Assembly (NCBI GenBank): GCA_051414805.1
Contig: CP166702.1
Location: 3,906,001-3,970,000 of the forward strand
DNA length: 64,000 nt
From: Xenophilus sp003671765
Lineage (GTDB): Bacteria > Pseudomonadota > Gammaproteobacteria > Burkholderiales > Burkholderiaceae_C
Direction of reading: 5' to 3'
This document shows positions 53,658 to 63,247 of the stretch, piece by piece (the stretch's first letter is position 1; every line of letters starts with the position of its first letter). The notes under the pieces are model-generated. The model searched no databases, was not told the origin of the DNA, and saw nothing but the letters and a program-made list of their open reading frames with translations. Position numbers and translations under genes: made by a program.

Positions 53658-55334
53658 ATGTGGATCGCTCGCAGGCCGAGCCTGCGCAACGTGGGCCCGC
53701 TGTGGCAGGCCAGCGCCATCCTGGTGGCGCTGGGCGTGCTCGCGCCCGTGCTCTCGCTGGCCTGGCTGGCGGCGGGTGCCGACCTCTCGCACTGGGCGCA
53801 TCTCGCGCAGCACGTGCTGCCGCAGGCGGCCCTCAACACCGCCCTGCTGCTGGCCGGCGTCGGCACCCTGGTGCTGCTGATCGGCACCGGCTGTGCGTGG
53901 CTGGTGTCGAGCTGCGACTTCCCCGGCCGGCGCGTGCTGAACTGGGCGCTGCTGCTGCCGCTGGCCATGCCGACCTACATCGTGGCCTTCGCCTACCTCG
54001 ACCTGCTGCACCCCATCGGCCCGGTGCAGACCGCGCTGCGCTGGGTGCTGGGCTACGACAGCCCGCGCGAGTTCCGCCTGCCCGACCTGCGATCGATGGG
54101 CGGCGCGGTGTGCGTGCTCGGCGTCGTGCTCTACCCCTACGTCTACCTCACGGCGCGCGCCATGTTCATGACGCAGCCCGCGCACCTGCTGGAGGCGGCG
54201 CGTTCGCTCGGCGAGGGCCGCTGGGGCGCCTTCCGCCGCGTGGCGCTGCCGCTGGCGCGGCCGGCGCTGGCGGTGGGCCTGAGCCTGGCGCTGCTGGAGA
54301 CGCTCAACGACATCGGCGCGTCGGAGTTCCTCGGCGTCAACACCCTGACGGTCGCCATCTACACGACCTGGATCACGCGCTCGGACCTGGCCGGCGCGGC
54401 GCAGATCGCCTGCGCCATGCTCGCGGTGGTCGTGCTGCTCGTCGTGCTGGAACAGCATGGACGCCGCCGCCAGCGCTTCGGCTCCGCGCAGCGCATGCGT
54501 GCCATGGCACCCCGGCGACTGCGGGGCGCGCAGGCCTGGGCGGCCACCGCCGCCGCCAGCCTGCCCGTGCTGCTGGGCTTCGTGGCACCCGCGGCCTACC
54601 TGGTGGCCGAGACGGTCAAGCGCCTGCGCCTGGGCCAGGGCATCTCCAGCGGCCTGTGGACCAGCCTGGGCAACACGGTGGCACTGGCCCTGGGCGTGAC
54701 CACCTGCGCCGTGCTCGCCGGCCTCCTGGTGGCGTGGACGGTCCGCCAGGGCGCCGCGAGCCTGCGGCCCGCCCGCTGGCCGGCGCGCCTGGCCAGCCTG
54801 GGCTACGCCCTGCCCGGCACGGTGCTGGCCATCGGCCTGCTGTCGCCCGCGCTGGCGCTGGATGCCGGCGTGGCGTCCGCCCTGGGCCTGCCGGGCCTGC
54901 CGCTGATGGGCCTGGGCGTGGTGCTGGTCATGGCCTGCACGATCCGCTTCCTGGCGATGCCGGTGGGCGGCATCGACGCCGGCCTGGCACGCATCCCGCC
55001 CGCACTCGAGCAGGCCGCGCGTTCGCTGGGCGAAGGCACGCTCGGCGCCCTGCGCCGCGTGCACCTGCCACTGTTGCGCCCGGCGATCGCCGCCAGCGCC
55101 CTGCTCGTCTTCGTCGATGCCATGAAGGAATTGCCCGCCACCCTGCTGCTGCGCCCCGCCAACTTCGACACGCTGGCCACCTGGCTGTACGCCGAGGCCG
55201 CGCGCGGCACGTATGAAGAAGGCGCCATCGCCGCGCTCGCCATCGTGCTGGCCGGCCTGTTGCCGGTGGTCTGGCTGGCGCGCACGCAGCTCGACGCCGG
55301 CAGCGTCGAATCGACCGTGGGGGTGCCCGCATGA
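53658..55334 (+). CDS. fbpB: Ferric-iron ABC importer permease (FbpB type, two fused BPD domains)
   Basis: 558 aa with about 12 membrane segments in two homologous halves. Each has an EAA loop: EAARSLGEGRWGAFRRVALPLARPAL near 183 and EQAARSLGEGTLGALRRVHLPLLRPAI near 455. LNDIGASEFLGVNTLTVAIYT is typical of iron and thiamine permeases. The start is uncertain as no strong ribosome site is visible. The stop overlaps fbpC (ATGA). Confidence 0.92.
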   Translation: MWIARRPSLRNVGPLWQASAILVALGVLAPVLSLAWLAAGADLSHWAHLAQHVLPQAALNTALLLAGVGTLVLLIGTGCAWLVSSCDFPGRRVLNWALLLPLAMPTYIVAFAYLDLLHPIGPVQTALRWVLGYDSPREFRLPDLRSMGGAVCVLGVVLYPYVYLTARAMFMTQPAHLLEAARSLGEGRWGAFRRVALPLARPALAVGLSLALLETLNDIGASEFLGVNTLTVAIYTTWITRSDLAGAAQIACAMLAVVVLLVVLEQHGRRRQRFGSAQRMRAMAPRRLRGAQAWAATAAASLPVLLGFVAPAAYLVAETVKRLRLGQGISSGLWTSLGNTVALALGVTTCAVLAGLLVAWTVRQGAASLRPARWPARLASLGYALPGTVLAIGLLSPALALDAGVASALGLPGLPLMGLGVVLVMACTIRFLAMPVGGIDAGLARIPPALEQAARSLGEGTLGALRRVHLPLLRPAIAASALLVFVDAMKELPATLLLRPANFDTLATWLYAEAARGTYEEGAIAALAIVLAGLLPVVWLARTQLDAGSVESTVGVPA

Positions 55335-56017
55335 GCCGGGCGCTCGACATCCGGGGCCTGCGCTTGGGCTACGACACGCCACGCGGCCTGCACACCGTGG
55401 TCGACGGCTTCGACCTGCACCTGGCGGCCGGGCGCATCGGCTGCCTGCTCGGGCCCTCGGGCTGCGGCAAGACCACAGTGCTGCGGGCCATCGCCGGCTT
55501 CGAGCCCGCGCGCGCCGGCGAGATCCATCTCGGCGAGCGGCTGCTCTCCTCCGCCGACATGCACCTGCCGCCGGAGACGCGGCAGATCGGCCTGATGTTC
55601 CAGGAATACGCGCTGTTCCCGCACCTGTCGGCGGCCGGCAACGTGGCCTTCGGGCTGCGCCGCTGGACGCGCGCGGACCGCGAGGCCCGCGTGCGTGAGA
55701 TGCTCACGCTCGTCGGCCTGCCCGAGATGGCGGCGCGCTTTCCGCACGAGCTGTCGGGCGGCCAGCAGCAGCGCGTGGCGCTGGCCCGAGCCCTGGCGCC
55801 GGCACCGGCGCTGATCCTGCTGGACGAGCCCTTCTCCAACCTCGACGGCGCCACGCGCGAGCGCCTGACGGTCGAGGTGCGCGACATCCTGCGCGCCGCG
55901 GGGCAGACGGCGATCCTCGTCACGCACCATGCGGCCGAGGCCCAGACCATGGCCGACCACACCGGGCTGATGCACGGCGGGCGCCTGGTGCAATGGACCG
56001 ACGCGGCGCCCCGGTGA
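55331..56017 (+). CDS. fbpC: Ferric-iron ABC importer ATPase (FbpC type, short form)
   Basis: 228 aa. Walker A is GPSGCGKTTVLRAIAGFEPARAGE, the Q-loop FQEYALFPHLS, the signature LSGGQQQRVALARAL and Walker B LILLDEPFSNLD, all iron/spermidine-type. Classical FbpC is about 350 aa with a C-terminal TOBE-like regulatory domain, which is missing here; the protein stops after the H-loop region (ILVTHHAAEAQTM). The gene is complete, not frameshifted. Coupled to fbpB. Confidence 0.9.
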   Translation: MSRALDIRGLRLGYDTPRGLHTVVDGFDLHLAAGRIGCLLGPSGCGKTTVLRAIAGFEPARAGEIHLGERLLSSADMHLPPETRQIGLMFQEYALFPHLSAAGNVAFGLRRWTRADREARVREMLTLVGLPEMAARFPHELSGGQQQRVALARALAPAPALILLDEPFSNLDGATRERLTVEVRDILRAAGQTAILVTHHAAEAQTMADHTGLMHGGRLVQWTDAAPR

Positions 56018-56089
56018 TCGGGCGCCGCGGCGCATGAGCTCGCGGCGCAGGGCACACTGCGGGCTTTCCGCTTTCCCCACGAGAACGCC

Positions 56090-56506
56090 ATGCGACTCCT
56101 CCACACCATGCTGCGCGTCGGCAACCTCCAGCGCTCCATCGACTTCTACACCAAGGTGCTGGGCATGAAGCTGCTGCGCACCAGCGAGAACCCCGAGTAC
56201 AAGTACAGCCTGGCCTTCGTCGGCTACGGCGAGGGCAACCCCGGGCAGGCCGAGATCGAGCTCACCTACAACTGGGGCACCGAGACCTACGAGATGGGCA
56301 CCGCCTACGGCCACATCGCGCTGGGCGTGCCCGATGCGTACGCGGCCTGCGAGAAGATCAAGGCCGCCGGTGGCAACGTCACGCGCGAAGCCGGTCCGGT
56401 GAAGGGCGGCACCACCGTGATCGCCTTCGTGACCGATCCCGACGGCTACAAGATCGAGCTGATCCAGCGCGCGGACGACGCCGGCAGCGGCCAGGGCTTG
56501 CGCTGA
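56090..56506 (+). CDS. gloA: Lactoylglutathione lyase (glyoxalase I)
   Basis: 138 aa, matching GloA. Metal ligands His5, Glu57, His75 and Glu123 align with the E. coli Ni(II) enzyme. Landmarks are HTMLRVGNLQRSIDFYTKVLGMKLLR and TYNWGTETYEMGTAYGHIA. It converts the hemithioacetal of methylglyoxal and glutathione to S-lactoylglutathione. The protein lacks the long insertions of Zn-type GloA, so Ni(II) is likely. Monocistronic after fbpC. Confidence 0.95.
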   Translation: MRLLHTMLRVGNLQRSIDFYTKVLGMKLLRTSENPEYKYSLAFVGYGEGNPGQAEIELTYNWGTETYEMGTAYGHIALGVPDAYAACEKIKAAGGNVTREAGPVKGGTTVIAFVTDPDGYKIELIQRADDAGSGQGLR

Positions 56507-56545
56507 TCCGGCGAGGCCGGCGATCGATCGGACCCGGCGCCGCGC

Positions 56546-57151
56546 CTAGCGCCGGCCCGCGGCGCCCGCCGACCACTCCCTCGCCAGCAGGCCGTAGAAG
56601 GCGGCATCCGAGATGCGGCCGTTCACGGACCAGCGCTCACGCAGCAGGCCTTCTCGGCGGAATCCGAGGCGCTCCAGCGCGCGGGCTGCGGCCTCGTTGC
56701 CCGCGTCGATCTCGGCTTCGATGCGGCGCAGGTGCAGCCTGTCGAAGCCATAGCCGAGCAATGCGCCTGCAGCCTCCTGCAGGTAGCCGTGGCCCCACGC
56801 GCCGGGCGCCAGCGCGAATCCCAACTCGGCGCGGCCGGCCTGCCAGTCGACCGCGAACAGCAGGCACTCGCCGATCAGCCGCGGCGGGTCGCCCTCGTAG
56901 ATGCCCAGGGTGATCGATTCGCCCTCCACGAGCGCGCGCTGCTCGTCGACGATGAAATCGCGCGCATGGGCCACGTCGGGCCATGCCGGCGTGTCCCAAT
57001 AGCGCAGGACCTCCGGGTCGGTCAGGATGGCGTGCAGCGCCCCGGCGTCGGCCGGCTGCATCGGCCGCAGCTGCAGGCGCGCGGTCCGCAGCACATGCGG
57101 CTCGGGGAAAGAAAGCACTGGGGCGGCAGGCGGCACGGCGCCGAGGCTCAT
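56546..57151 (-). CDS. GNAT N-acetyltransferase (RimJ/RimL type)
   Basis: 201 aa. Acetyl-CoA motif region ELGFALAPGAWGHGYLQEAAGALLGYGFDRL (GxG loop), followed by EIDAGNEAAARALERLGFRREGLLR, the RimJ/L signature. The N-terminus RTARLQLRPMQPADAGALH is typical. Acceptor unknown (protein N-terminus, aminoglycoside or small molecule). It lies 28 bases after the DUF4440-like gene in the same direction. Confidence 0.9.
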   Translation of the reverse strand: MSLGAVPPAAPVLSFPEPHVLRTARLQLRPMQPADAGALHAILTDPEVLRYWDTPAWPDVAHARDFIVDEQRALVEGESITLGIYEGDPPRLIGECLLFAVDWQAGRAELGFALAPGAWGHGYLQEAAGALLGYGFDRLHLRRIEAEIDAGNEAAARALERLGFRREGLLRERWSVNGRISDAAFYGLLAREWSAGAAGRR

Positions 57152-57179
57152 GCGGCCGCGAGGGCCGCAGGGTCGCCGC

Positions 57180-57566
57180 TCACAGGCACACCGTGCCCTG
57201 GTGGAAGACGGCCTGCCATCCGTCGGCCGTGCGGCGCCAGACCGTCGAGCGCAGCGTGACGCGCCCCGGCTGCTCCAGGGTGTAAGTCAGCAGGCAGTGG
57301 TCGGGGCCCAGTTCGCGCACGTGCCAGTCGCGCGTGACCCACGCCGCCTCCGGAGGCTTGGCGGCGCGCTGCGACAGCACCTCCAGGCAGAACGCGCGGC
57401 TGTAGCGCTTGCCGGAAGCGCCGATCTCCCAGAAGTCCGGCGCGACGATGCGGCCGAAGTCCTCGGGCGTGGCCACGTGCGAGGCCGCATGGAAGCGGTC
57501 CTCCATCACGCGCAGTTCGGCCAGCAGCGGCTGCAGGTCCTCGGGCATGTCGAGTTCGGGCGACAT
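57180..57566 (-). CDS. DUF4440/NTF2-like small protein
   Basis: 128 aa from the ATG at 57566. The compact alpha+beta fold is suggested by EDRFHAASHVATPEDFGRIVAPDFWEIGASG, YSRAFCLEVL and STVWRRTADGWQAVFHQGT, a pattern of the SnoaL/DUF4440 group. These act as small enzymes or binding modules; no catalytic assignment is possible. It lies 11 bases after the HAD gene and so is probably co-transcribed. Confidence 0.78.
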   Translation of the reverse strand: MSPELDMPEDLQPLLAELRVMEDRFHAASHVATPEDFGRIVAPDFWEIGASGKRYSRAFCLEVLSQRAAKPPEAAWVTRDWHVRELGPDHCLLTYTLEQPGRVTLRSTVWRRTADGWQAVFHQGTVCL

Positions 57567-57577
57567 CGGTCGCGGCC

Positions 57578-58306
57578 TCAGCAGCCCAGCCGCTCGGCCA
57601 GCGCCACGATGTCGCGCACATGCAGCGTGTTCTCGGCCCGCGGCGACACATCCTTGGGCTCGGCGGCGCCGAACTCCAGCGGACGTTCGATGTACCCAGT
57701 GGCCAGCCCGCACACGCGCGCGGCCGCCAGGTCGTCGTGGTGGGCCGCGGCCAGCATGACCTCGCTGGGCGCCACGTCGAACACGGTGGCCACGCCGAGG
57801 TAGGTGCGCGGGTCGGGCTTGTAGGCCTTGAAGACCTCGGCCGAGAGGATGCAGTCCCAGGGCAGGCCACCGCGCTTGGCCATCTCGGTCAACAGGCCGA
57901 GGTTGCCGTTGGACAGCGTGCAGATCGTGTACTTGCGCTTGAGCCGGGTGAGGCCTTCGACCGCGTCGGGCCAGGGCGGCAGCCGGTGCCAGGCGGTGTT
58001 GAGGTGATGCAGGGCCGCGGCGTCGAGTCGCCCGTCGACGCCGAAGTCGCGCAGCACGCCGTCGAGGATGCCGCGGTGCAATTCGTCCAGCAGCGTGAAG
58101 CCGCCCTCGCCGCTCGCGATGCGCGCCATGACGCTGCGCATCGCGGGCTGGTAGCCGGCGCGCCAGGCCAGTGCGAAGGCGCTGCCGTCGACGCCCGGCA
58201 GGGCGCGCTCCACCTCGGCGGCGATGCCGCCGTGCCAGTCGACGACGGTGCCGAAGACGTCGAAGGCAATGACCTTCAGGGATGCGGGATCGAAATCGGG
58301 GTTCAT
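57578..58306 (-). CDS. Haloacid dehalogenase type II
   Basis: 242 aa. The nucleophile is in motif I FDVFGTVVDWHGG (Asp about residue 15); motif II is TLSNGNLGLL and motif III/IV is AYKPDPRTYLGVA with LAAAHHDDLAAARVCG, characteristic of the L-2-haloacid dehalogenase subgroup. It may hydrolyse 2-haloacids, though many members act on phosphates or are uncharacterised. It lies after eda in the same direction, with repeat copy E in the gap. Confidence 0.87.
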   Translation of the reverse strand: MNPDFDPASLKVIAFDVFGTVVDWHGGIAAEVERALPGVDGSAFALAWRAGYQPAMRSVMARIASGEGGFTLLDELHRGILDGVLRDFGVDGRLDAAALHHLNTAWHRLPPWPDAVEGLTRLKRKYTICTLSNGNLGLLTEMAKRGGLPWDCILSAEVFKAYKPDPRTYLGVATVFDVAPSEVMLAAAHHDDLAAARVCGLATGYIERPLEFGAAEPKDVSPRAENTLHVRDIVALAERLGC

Positions 58307-58310
58307 TGTC

Positions 58311-58376
58311 TCGCTATCTTTTTCATAGCTGCTTGCGCCCGCTGGGCGGGCGCTGCAGCCCGATTCAGCTTGAAAT
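58311..58376 (+). repeat. Dispersed double-hairpin repeat, copy E
   Basis: Hairpin 1 is GCTAT (58313-58317), loop ctttttc, ATAGC. Hairpin 2 is GCGCCCG (58335-58341), loop ctggg, CGGGCGC (58347-58353), followed by TGCAGCC and CTTGAAA (58369-58375). It occupies practically the whole gap between eda and the HAD gene, so the HAD ribosome site must lie in it. Confidence 0.78.
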
Positions 58377-58381
58377 TCGCG

Positions 58382-59017
58382 TCAGCGCGCGAGCTGGCTG
58401 GCCTCGCGCGCCAGCGCCTCGATGCGGCCCCAGTCCTTGGCCGCGATGGCCTCGGTGGGCACGATCCAGGAGCCGCCGACGCAGGCCACGTTGGGCAGCG
58501 CCAGGAAGTCGGCCGCGTTGCCCGCGTGCACGCCACCGGTGGGGCAGAACTTCACCTCGCCGAAGGGCCCCTGCCAGGCCTTGAGCATGTTGATGCCGCC
58601 GGCCTGCACGGCGGGAAAGAACTTCAGCTCGGTGTAGCCGTCCTCCTGGGCCAGCATGATCTCGCTGCCGGTCGCCACGCCCGGCAGCAGCGGCAGGCCG
58701 AGGTCGTGGCAGGCCTTGCCCACCGAACGCGTGTAGCCCGGGCTGACGCCGAAGCGCGCACCGGCCAGCGCCGAGGCCTGCGCGTCGGCCGCGCTGCGGA
58801 TGGTGCCGGCGCCGGCCACGGCCTCGGGCACCTCCTTGGCGATCGCCTCGATGCATTCCAGCGCCTCGCGCGTGCGCAGTGTCACCTCGAGCATGCGGAT
58901 GCCGCCGGCCACCAGCGCACGCGCCAGCGGCACCGCGTCCTTCACGTCGTGCAGCACGATCACGGGGATCACGGGGGCGTCGCGCATCACGTCCAGCGCG
59001 GTGAGGGGTTCGGTCAT
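58382..59017 (-). CDS. eda: 2-dehydro-3-deoxy-6-phosphogluconate (KDPG) aldolase
   Basis: 211 aa from the ATG at 59017 (CTGGAGTCTC upstream). Class I aldolase: RMLEVTLRT (Glu), AGAGTIRSAAD, GVSPGYT, the Schiff-base Lys in TELKFFPA, and FCPTGGVHAGNA. It cleaves KDPG to pyruvate and glyceraldehyde 3-phosphate, the second step of the Entner-Doudoroff pathway. It follows edd after 112 bases, with a terminator-like hairpin in between. It is separate from the galactonate-type aldolase at 45889. Confidence 0.94.
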   Translation of the reverse strand: MTEPLTALDVMRDAPVIPVIVLHDVKDAVPLARALVAGGIRMLEVTLRTREALECIEAIAKEVPEAVAGAGTIRSAADAQASALAGARFGVSPGYTRSVGKACHDLGLPLLPGVATGSEIMLAQEDGYTELKFFPAVQAGGINMLKAWQGPFGEVKFCPTGGVHAGNAADFLALPNVACVGGSWIVPTEAIAAKDWGRIEALAREASQLAR

Positions 59018-59093
59018 CGGGAGACTCCAGAGAAATGCGGGAAAGGCCTGCGCAGCGCGGGCGTGCAGCGCCGCGGGCCGAGGCTGGCACGAT

Positions 59094-59126
59094 AAAGCAA
59101 AGCGCGGCCCGAAGCGAACCGCGCCG
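59094..59126 (-). terminator. Terminator-like hairpin between edd and eda
   Basis: On the minus strand GCGCGG, an 11-base loop and CCGCGC are followed by TTTGCTTTATC. It begins a few bases after the edd stop. It may partly attenuate eda expression. Confidence 0.5.
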
Positions 59127-59129
59127 ATG

Positions 59130-60980
<1,851 letters not shown>

Positions 60981-61156
60981 GGCAGGGACGGTTGCGTGGG
61001 AGTGGAAGCCGGCGCGCAGGGCGCCGCGTCGATCGGAACATCATGGCCGCCGTCGATCGGCCGGCGGTGTGAGACAACGGCACGAAGCATGCCAGCGCCC
61101 GCGCCTCAGGCCGATACCTTCTTGCAGCCGGACCGGCCGGCGCGTTCCCGGCGCCC

Positions 61157-62485
61157 TCAGGTGCCGGGCTCGGCGATGGGTTCGATGCGCCCCATCAGGA
61201 ACACGAAGGCGCAGATGCCGATCACCAGGATCGCGCCCGCCAGCAGGAAGGCATTCACGAAGGAACCCGTGGCCCCGACGATGAAGCCGGTGGCGATCGG
61301 GGCGGCCGCGCCCATCAGGTTGTTGCCGAAGTTCATCAGCCCGCCGACGGTGCCGACGCCGCCCTTGGGCGCGATCAGCGAAGGCAGCGACCAGCTCACC
61401 GGCGCCGCCGCGGCCAGGCCACCGAGCGCAATGGAGATCCACACGATGGCCCAGACCGGGTCGGTGGTCTGCGTGGCGCCGAAGACCGCGAGGCCCAGCA
61501 CCATGCCGCACACCAGCACCGTCTTGCGCACCTTCGACTCCTCGTGCCCCTTGGCGATCAGGTGGTCGATGAGCCAGCCGCCCACGAACAGGTCGCTCAG
61601 CGTGGCCACCATCCAGGGGATGGCCGCAAAGCCCGCCGACTTGAGGATGCTCATGTGCATGGCCTGCACCAGGTAGCCCGGCAGCCAGGTGAGGAACAGG
61701 TAGAAGGAATAGCCGTAAGCAGCGAAGCCCAGCATCAGCCCCCACACCTTGGGCTGACGCAGCAGGTAGCCGAGCATGCCGCTGGCGCCGCCGGCCGGCG
61801 CGCCCTCGGGCGCGGCACCGCCTTCGACGATGTAGCGGCGCTCGGCCGCGCTGAGCTTCTCGTCAGCGCTCGGGTCGCGGTAGATCAACAGGAAGGCGAA
61901 GAAGTACAGGAAGCTCAGCGCGGCGCACACGCCGAAGCCCCAGCGCCAGCCGAAGCCCACCACCACGAAGGCGACCAGCGGCACGCCGATCACGTTCGAG
62001 AACTTGGCCGCCGCGTCGAAGATGGCCGTGGCCAGCGCCCGCTCGCCGCGCGGGAACCAGTAGCCCGTGGCCTTGGAACTCACCATGAAGCCCGGCGCCT
62101 CGGCAATGCCCAGCAGCATGCGCGCCGCGAAGATGCCGGCCCAGCCGCCCGCCAGCGCCGTCAGCGTGGAGGCGATGCCCCAGGCGAAGGCGCCCCAGCG
62201 GCCGATGCGCGTCGGGCCGTAGCGGTCCAGCAGCATGCCGGCGGGCACCTGCAGCAGCGCATAGGTCCAGAAGAAGGCCGAGAGGAAGAAGCCGATCTGC
62301 TCGGGCGTGAGGTGGAACTCCGCCTGGATCTGCGGCGCCGCGACCGAGAGGCTGAGCCGGTCGAAGTAGTTGACCAGCACGCCCGCACCCAGCAGGCCGC
62401 CGATGCGCCAGCGCCGGCCCGGGACGCGGCCCTGCGAGGCCGCCGATGCGGCGTTGGGCGCGGTCGAGGAGGATGTTGTCGTCAT
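61157..62485 (-). CDS. MFS transporter of the anion:cation symporter (ACS) group, probable gluconate/sugar-acid importer
   Basis: 442 aa with about 12 membrane segments. ACS landmarks are NYFDRLSLSVAAPQIQAEF (motif D-R near residue 41), GFFLSAFFWTYALLQVPAG, DRYGPTRIGRWGAFAWG and GIAEAPGFMVSSKATGYWFP. ACS members take up hexonates and hexuronates with H+. Its position between gntK and edd implies gluconate, but the ligand is inferred. Spacing to gntK is 39 bases, with GGAGACACC before the ATG. Confidence 0.9.
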   Translation of the reverse strand: MTTTSSSTAPNAASAASQGRVPGRRWRIGGLLGAGVLVNYFDRLSLSVAAPQIQAEFHLTPEQIGFFLSAFFWTYALLQVPAGMLLDRYGPTRIGRWGAFAWGIASTLTALAGGWAGIFAARMLLGIAEAPGFMVSSKATGYWFPRGERALATAIFDAAAKFSNVIGVPLVAFVVVGFGWRWGFGVCAALSFLYFFAFLLIYRDPSADEKLSAAERRYIVEGGAAPEGAPAGGASGMLGYLLRQPKVWGLMLGFAAYGYSFYLFLTWLPGYLVQAMHMSILKSAGFAAIPWMVATLSDLFVGGWLIDHLIAKGHEESKVRKTVLVCGMVLGLAVFGATQTTDPVWAIVWISIALGGLAAAAPVSWSLPSLIAPKGGVGTVGGLMNFGNNLMGAAAPIATGFIVGATGSFVNAFLLAGAILVIGICAFVFLMGRIEPIAEPGT

Positions 62486-62524
62486 GGTGTCTCCGTCGAG
62501 GGGATGAAGGGAAGAGAAGGCCGC

Positions 62525-63055
62525 TCAGGCGGCGCGCGTCGGCGGCTGCGCCAGCCAGTCGCGCACCTGCGCGACGGACTGCGGCAGCGGCGCCGTGGCC
62601 TGCACGGTCAGGACGCCCGCCTCGCCCTCGGGCGATTCGAGCGTCTGGAACTGGCTGTCCACCAGGCTGGCGGGAAAGATGTGCACGGCCTCGCGGGCCT
62701 GCACACGGGCCACGGCCTCGTCGCGGCCGATCTGCATGAACACGAAGCGCAGGCCCGGCACCGCGGCGCGCAGCCGGTCGCGGTAGGCGCGCTTGAGCGC
62801 GGAGCAGGTCAGCACCGCGCCGCCGTGGCGGGCCGCCAGTTCCTCTCCCAGCCGGCCCAGCCAGCCGGCGCGATCCTCGTCCGTCAGCGGCGTGCCGCTC
62901 CTCATCTTGAGGATGTTGGCTTCGGGGTGGAAGTCGTCCCCCTCGATCAGCGGCAGGCCCAGGTCGGCCGCAAGGGCCTGGCCCAGGCTGGACTTGCCGC
63001 AGCCGGACACGCCCATGGTCACGAGCCAGACGGGCGAGGCATTCGGGGTGTGCAT
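62525..63055 (-). CDS. gntK: Gluconokinase
   Basis: 176 aa, typical of GntK. The P-loop is MGVSGCGKSSLGQALA (residues about 15-28), with EGDDFHPEANILKMRSGTPLTDEDR (DDxHP motif) and CSALKRAYRDRLR. It phosphorylates D-gluconate to 6-phosphogluconate for edd. First gene of the minus-strand operon, 15 bases downstream of the nearest LacI-type operator; AAGGAGACATCG ribosome site. A later segment HIFPASLVDSQFQTLE is also conserved in GntK. Confidence 0.95.
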   Translation of the reverse strand: MHTPNASPVWLVTMGVSGCGKSSLGQALAADLGLPLIEGDDFHPEANILKMRSGTPLTDEDRAGWLGRLGEELAARHGGAVLTCSALKRAYRDRLRAAVPGLRFVFMQIGRDEAVARVQAREAVHIFPASLVDSQFQTLESPEGEAGVLTVQATAPLPQSVAQVRDWLAQPPTRAA

Positions 63056-63069
63056 GCGATGTCTCCTTG

Positions 63070-63081
63070 GATAGCGCTATC
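63070..63081. promoter_or_regulatory. LacI-type operator O1 (perfect palindrome) before gntK
   Basis: GATAGCGCTATC is a perfect 12-base palindrome with the central CG typical of LacI/GalR sites. It lies 15 bases upstream of gntK. Related sites are at 63113 and 63187. Confidence 0.8.
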
Positions 63082-63112
63082 TTTTTGAGTCGAAATGAGT
63101 CGGCATCTGGAG

Positions 63113-63124
63113 GACAGCGCAATC
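63113..63124. promoter_or_regulatory. LacI-type operator O2 (degenerate)
   Basis: GACAGCGCAATC matches O1 at ten of twelve positions (C for T at position 3 and A for T at position 9). It is midway between the two perfect or near-perfect sites, so it may support cooperative binding. Confidence 0.5.
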
Positions 63125-63186
63125 CTCCAAGCGTTGCTTGCAGCCAATCCGAAGTCCAGGCGGAATCCGGGCTTACCCCGGGCTTG

Positions 63187-63198
63187 GACAGCGCTATC
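63187..63198. promoter_or_regulatory. LacI-type operator O3 before the regulator gene
   Basis: GACAGCGCTATC matches O1 at 11 of 12 positions. It is 50 bases before the LacI-type start codon and 117 bases (11 helical turns) from O1, suggesting autoregulation and possible looping. Confidence 0.75.
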
Positions 63199-63247
63199 CT
63201 AAAAGATACTGCAGCCTCGTCGCCCTAGGGTTTTTACCGATCTTCCG

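Noticed and set aside
52488..55382. 964-codon minus-strand open frame across the iron importer genes
   Set aside because: Composition (Gln/His/Arg/Ala) and position mark it as the antisense shadow of fbpA and fbpB.
63070..63081. GATAGCGCTATC as another copy of the dispersed double-hairpin repeat
   Set aside because: It shares only the GCTAT word; it has no 7-base loop or second hairpin and it recurs as an operator motif in the same promoter.
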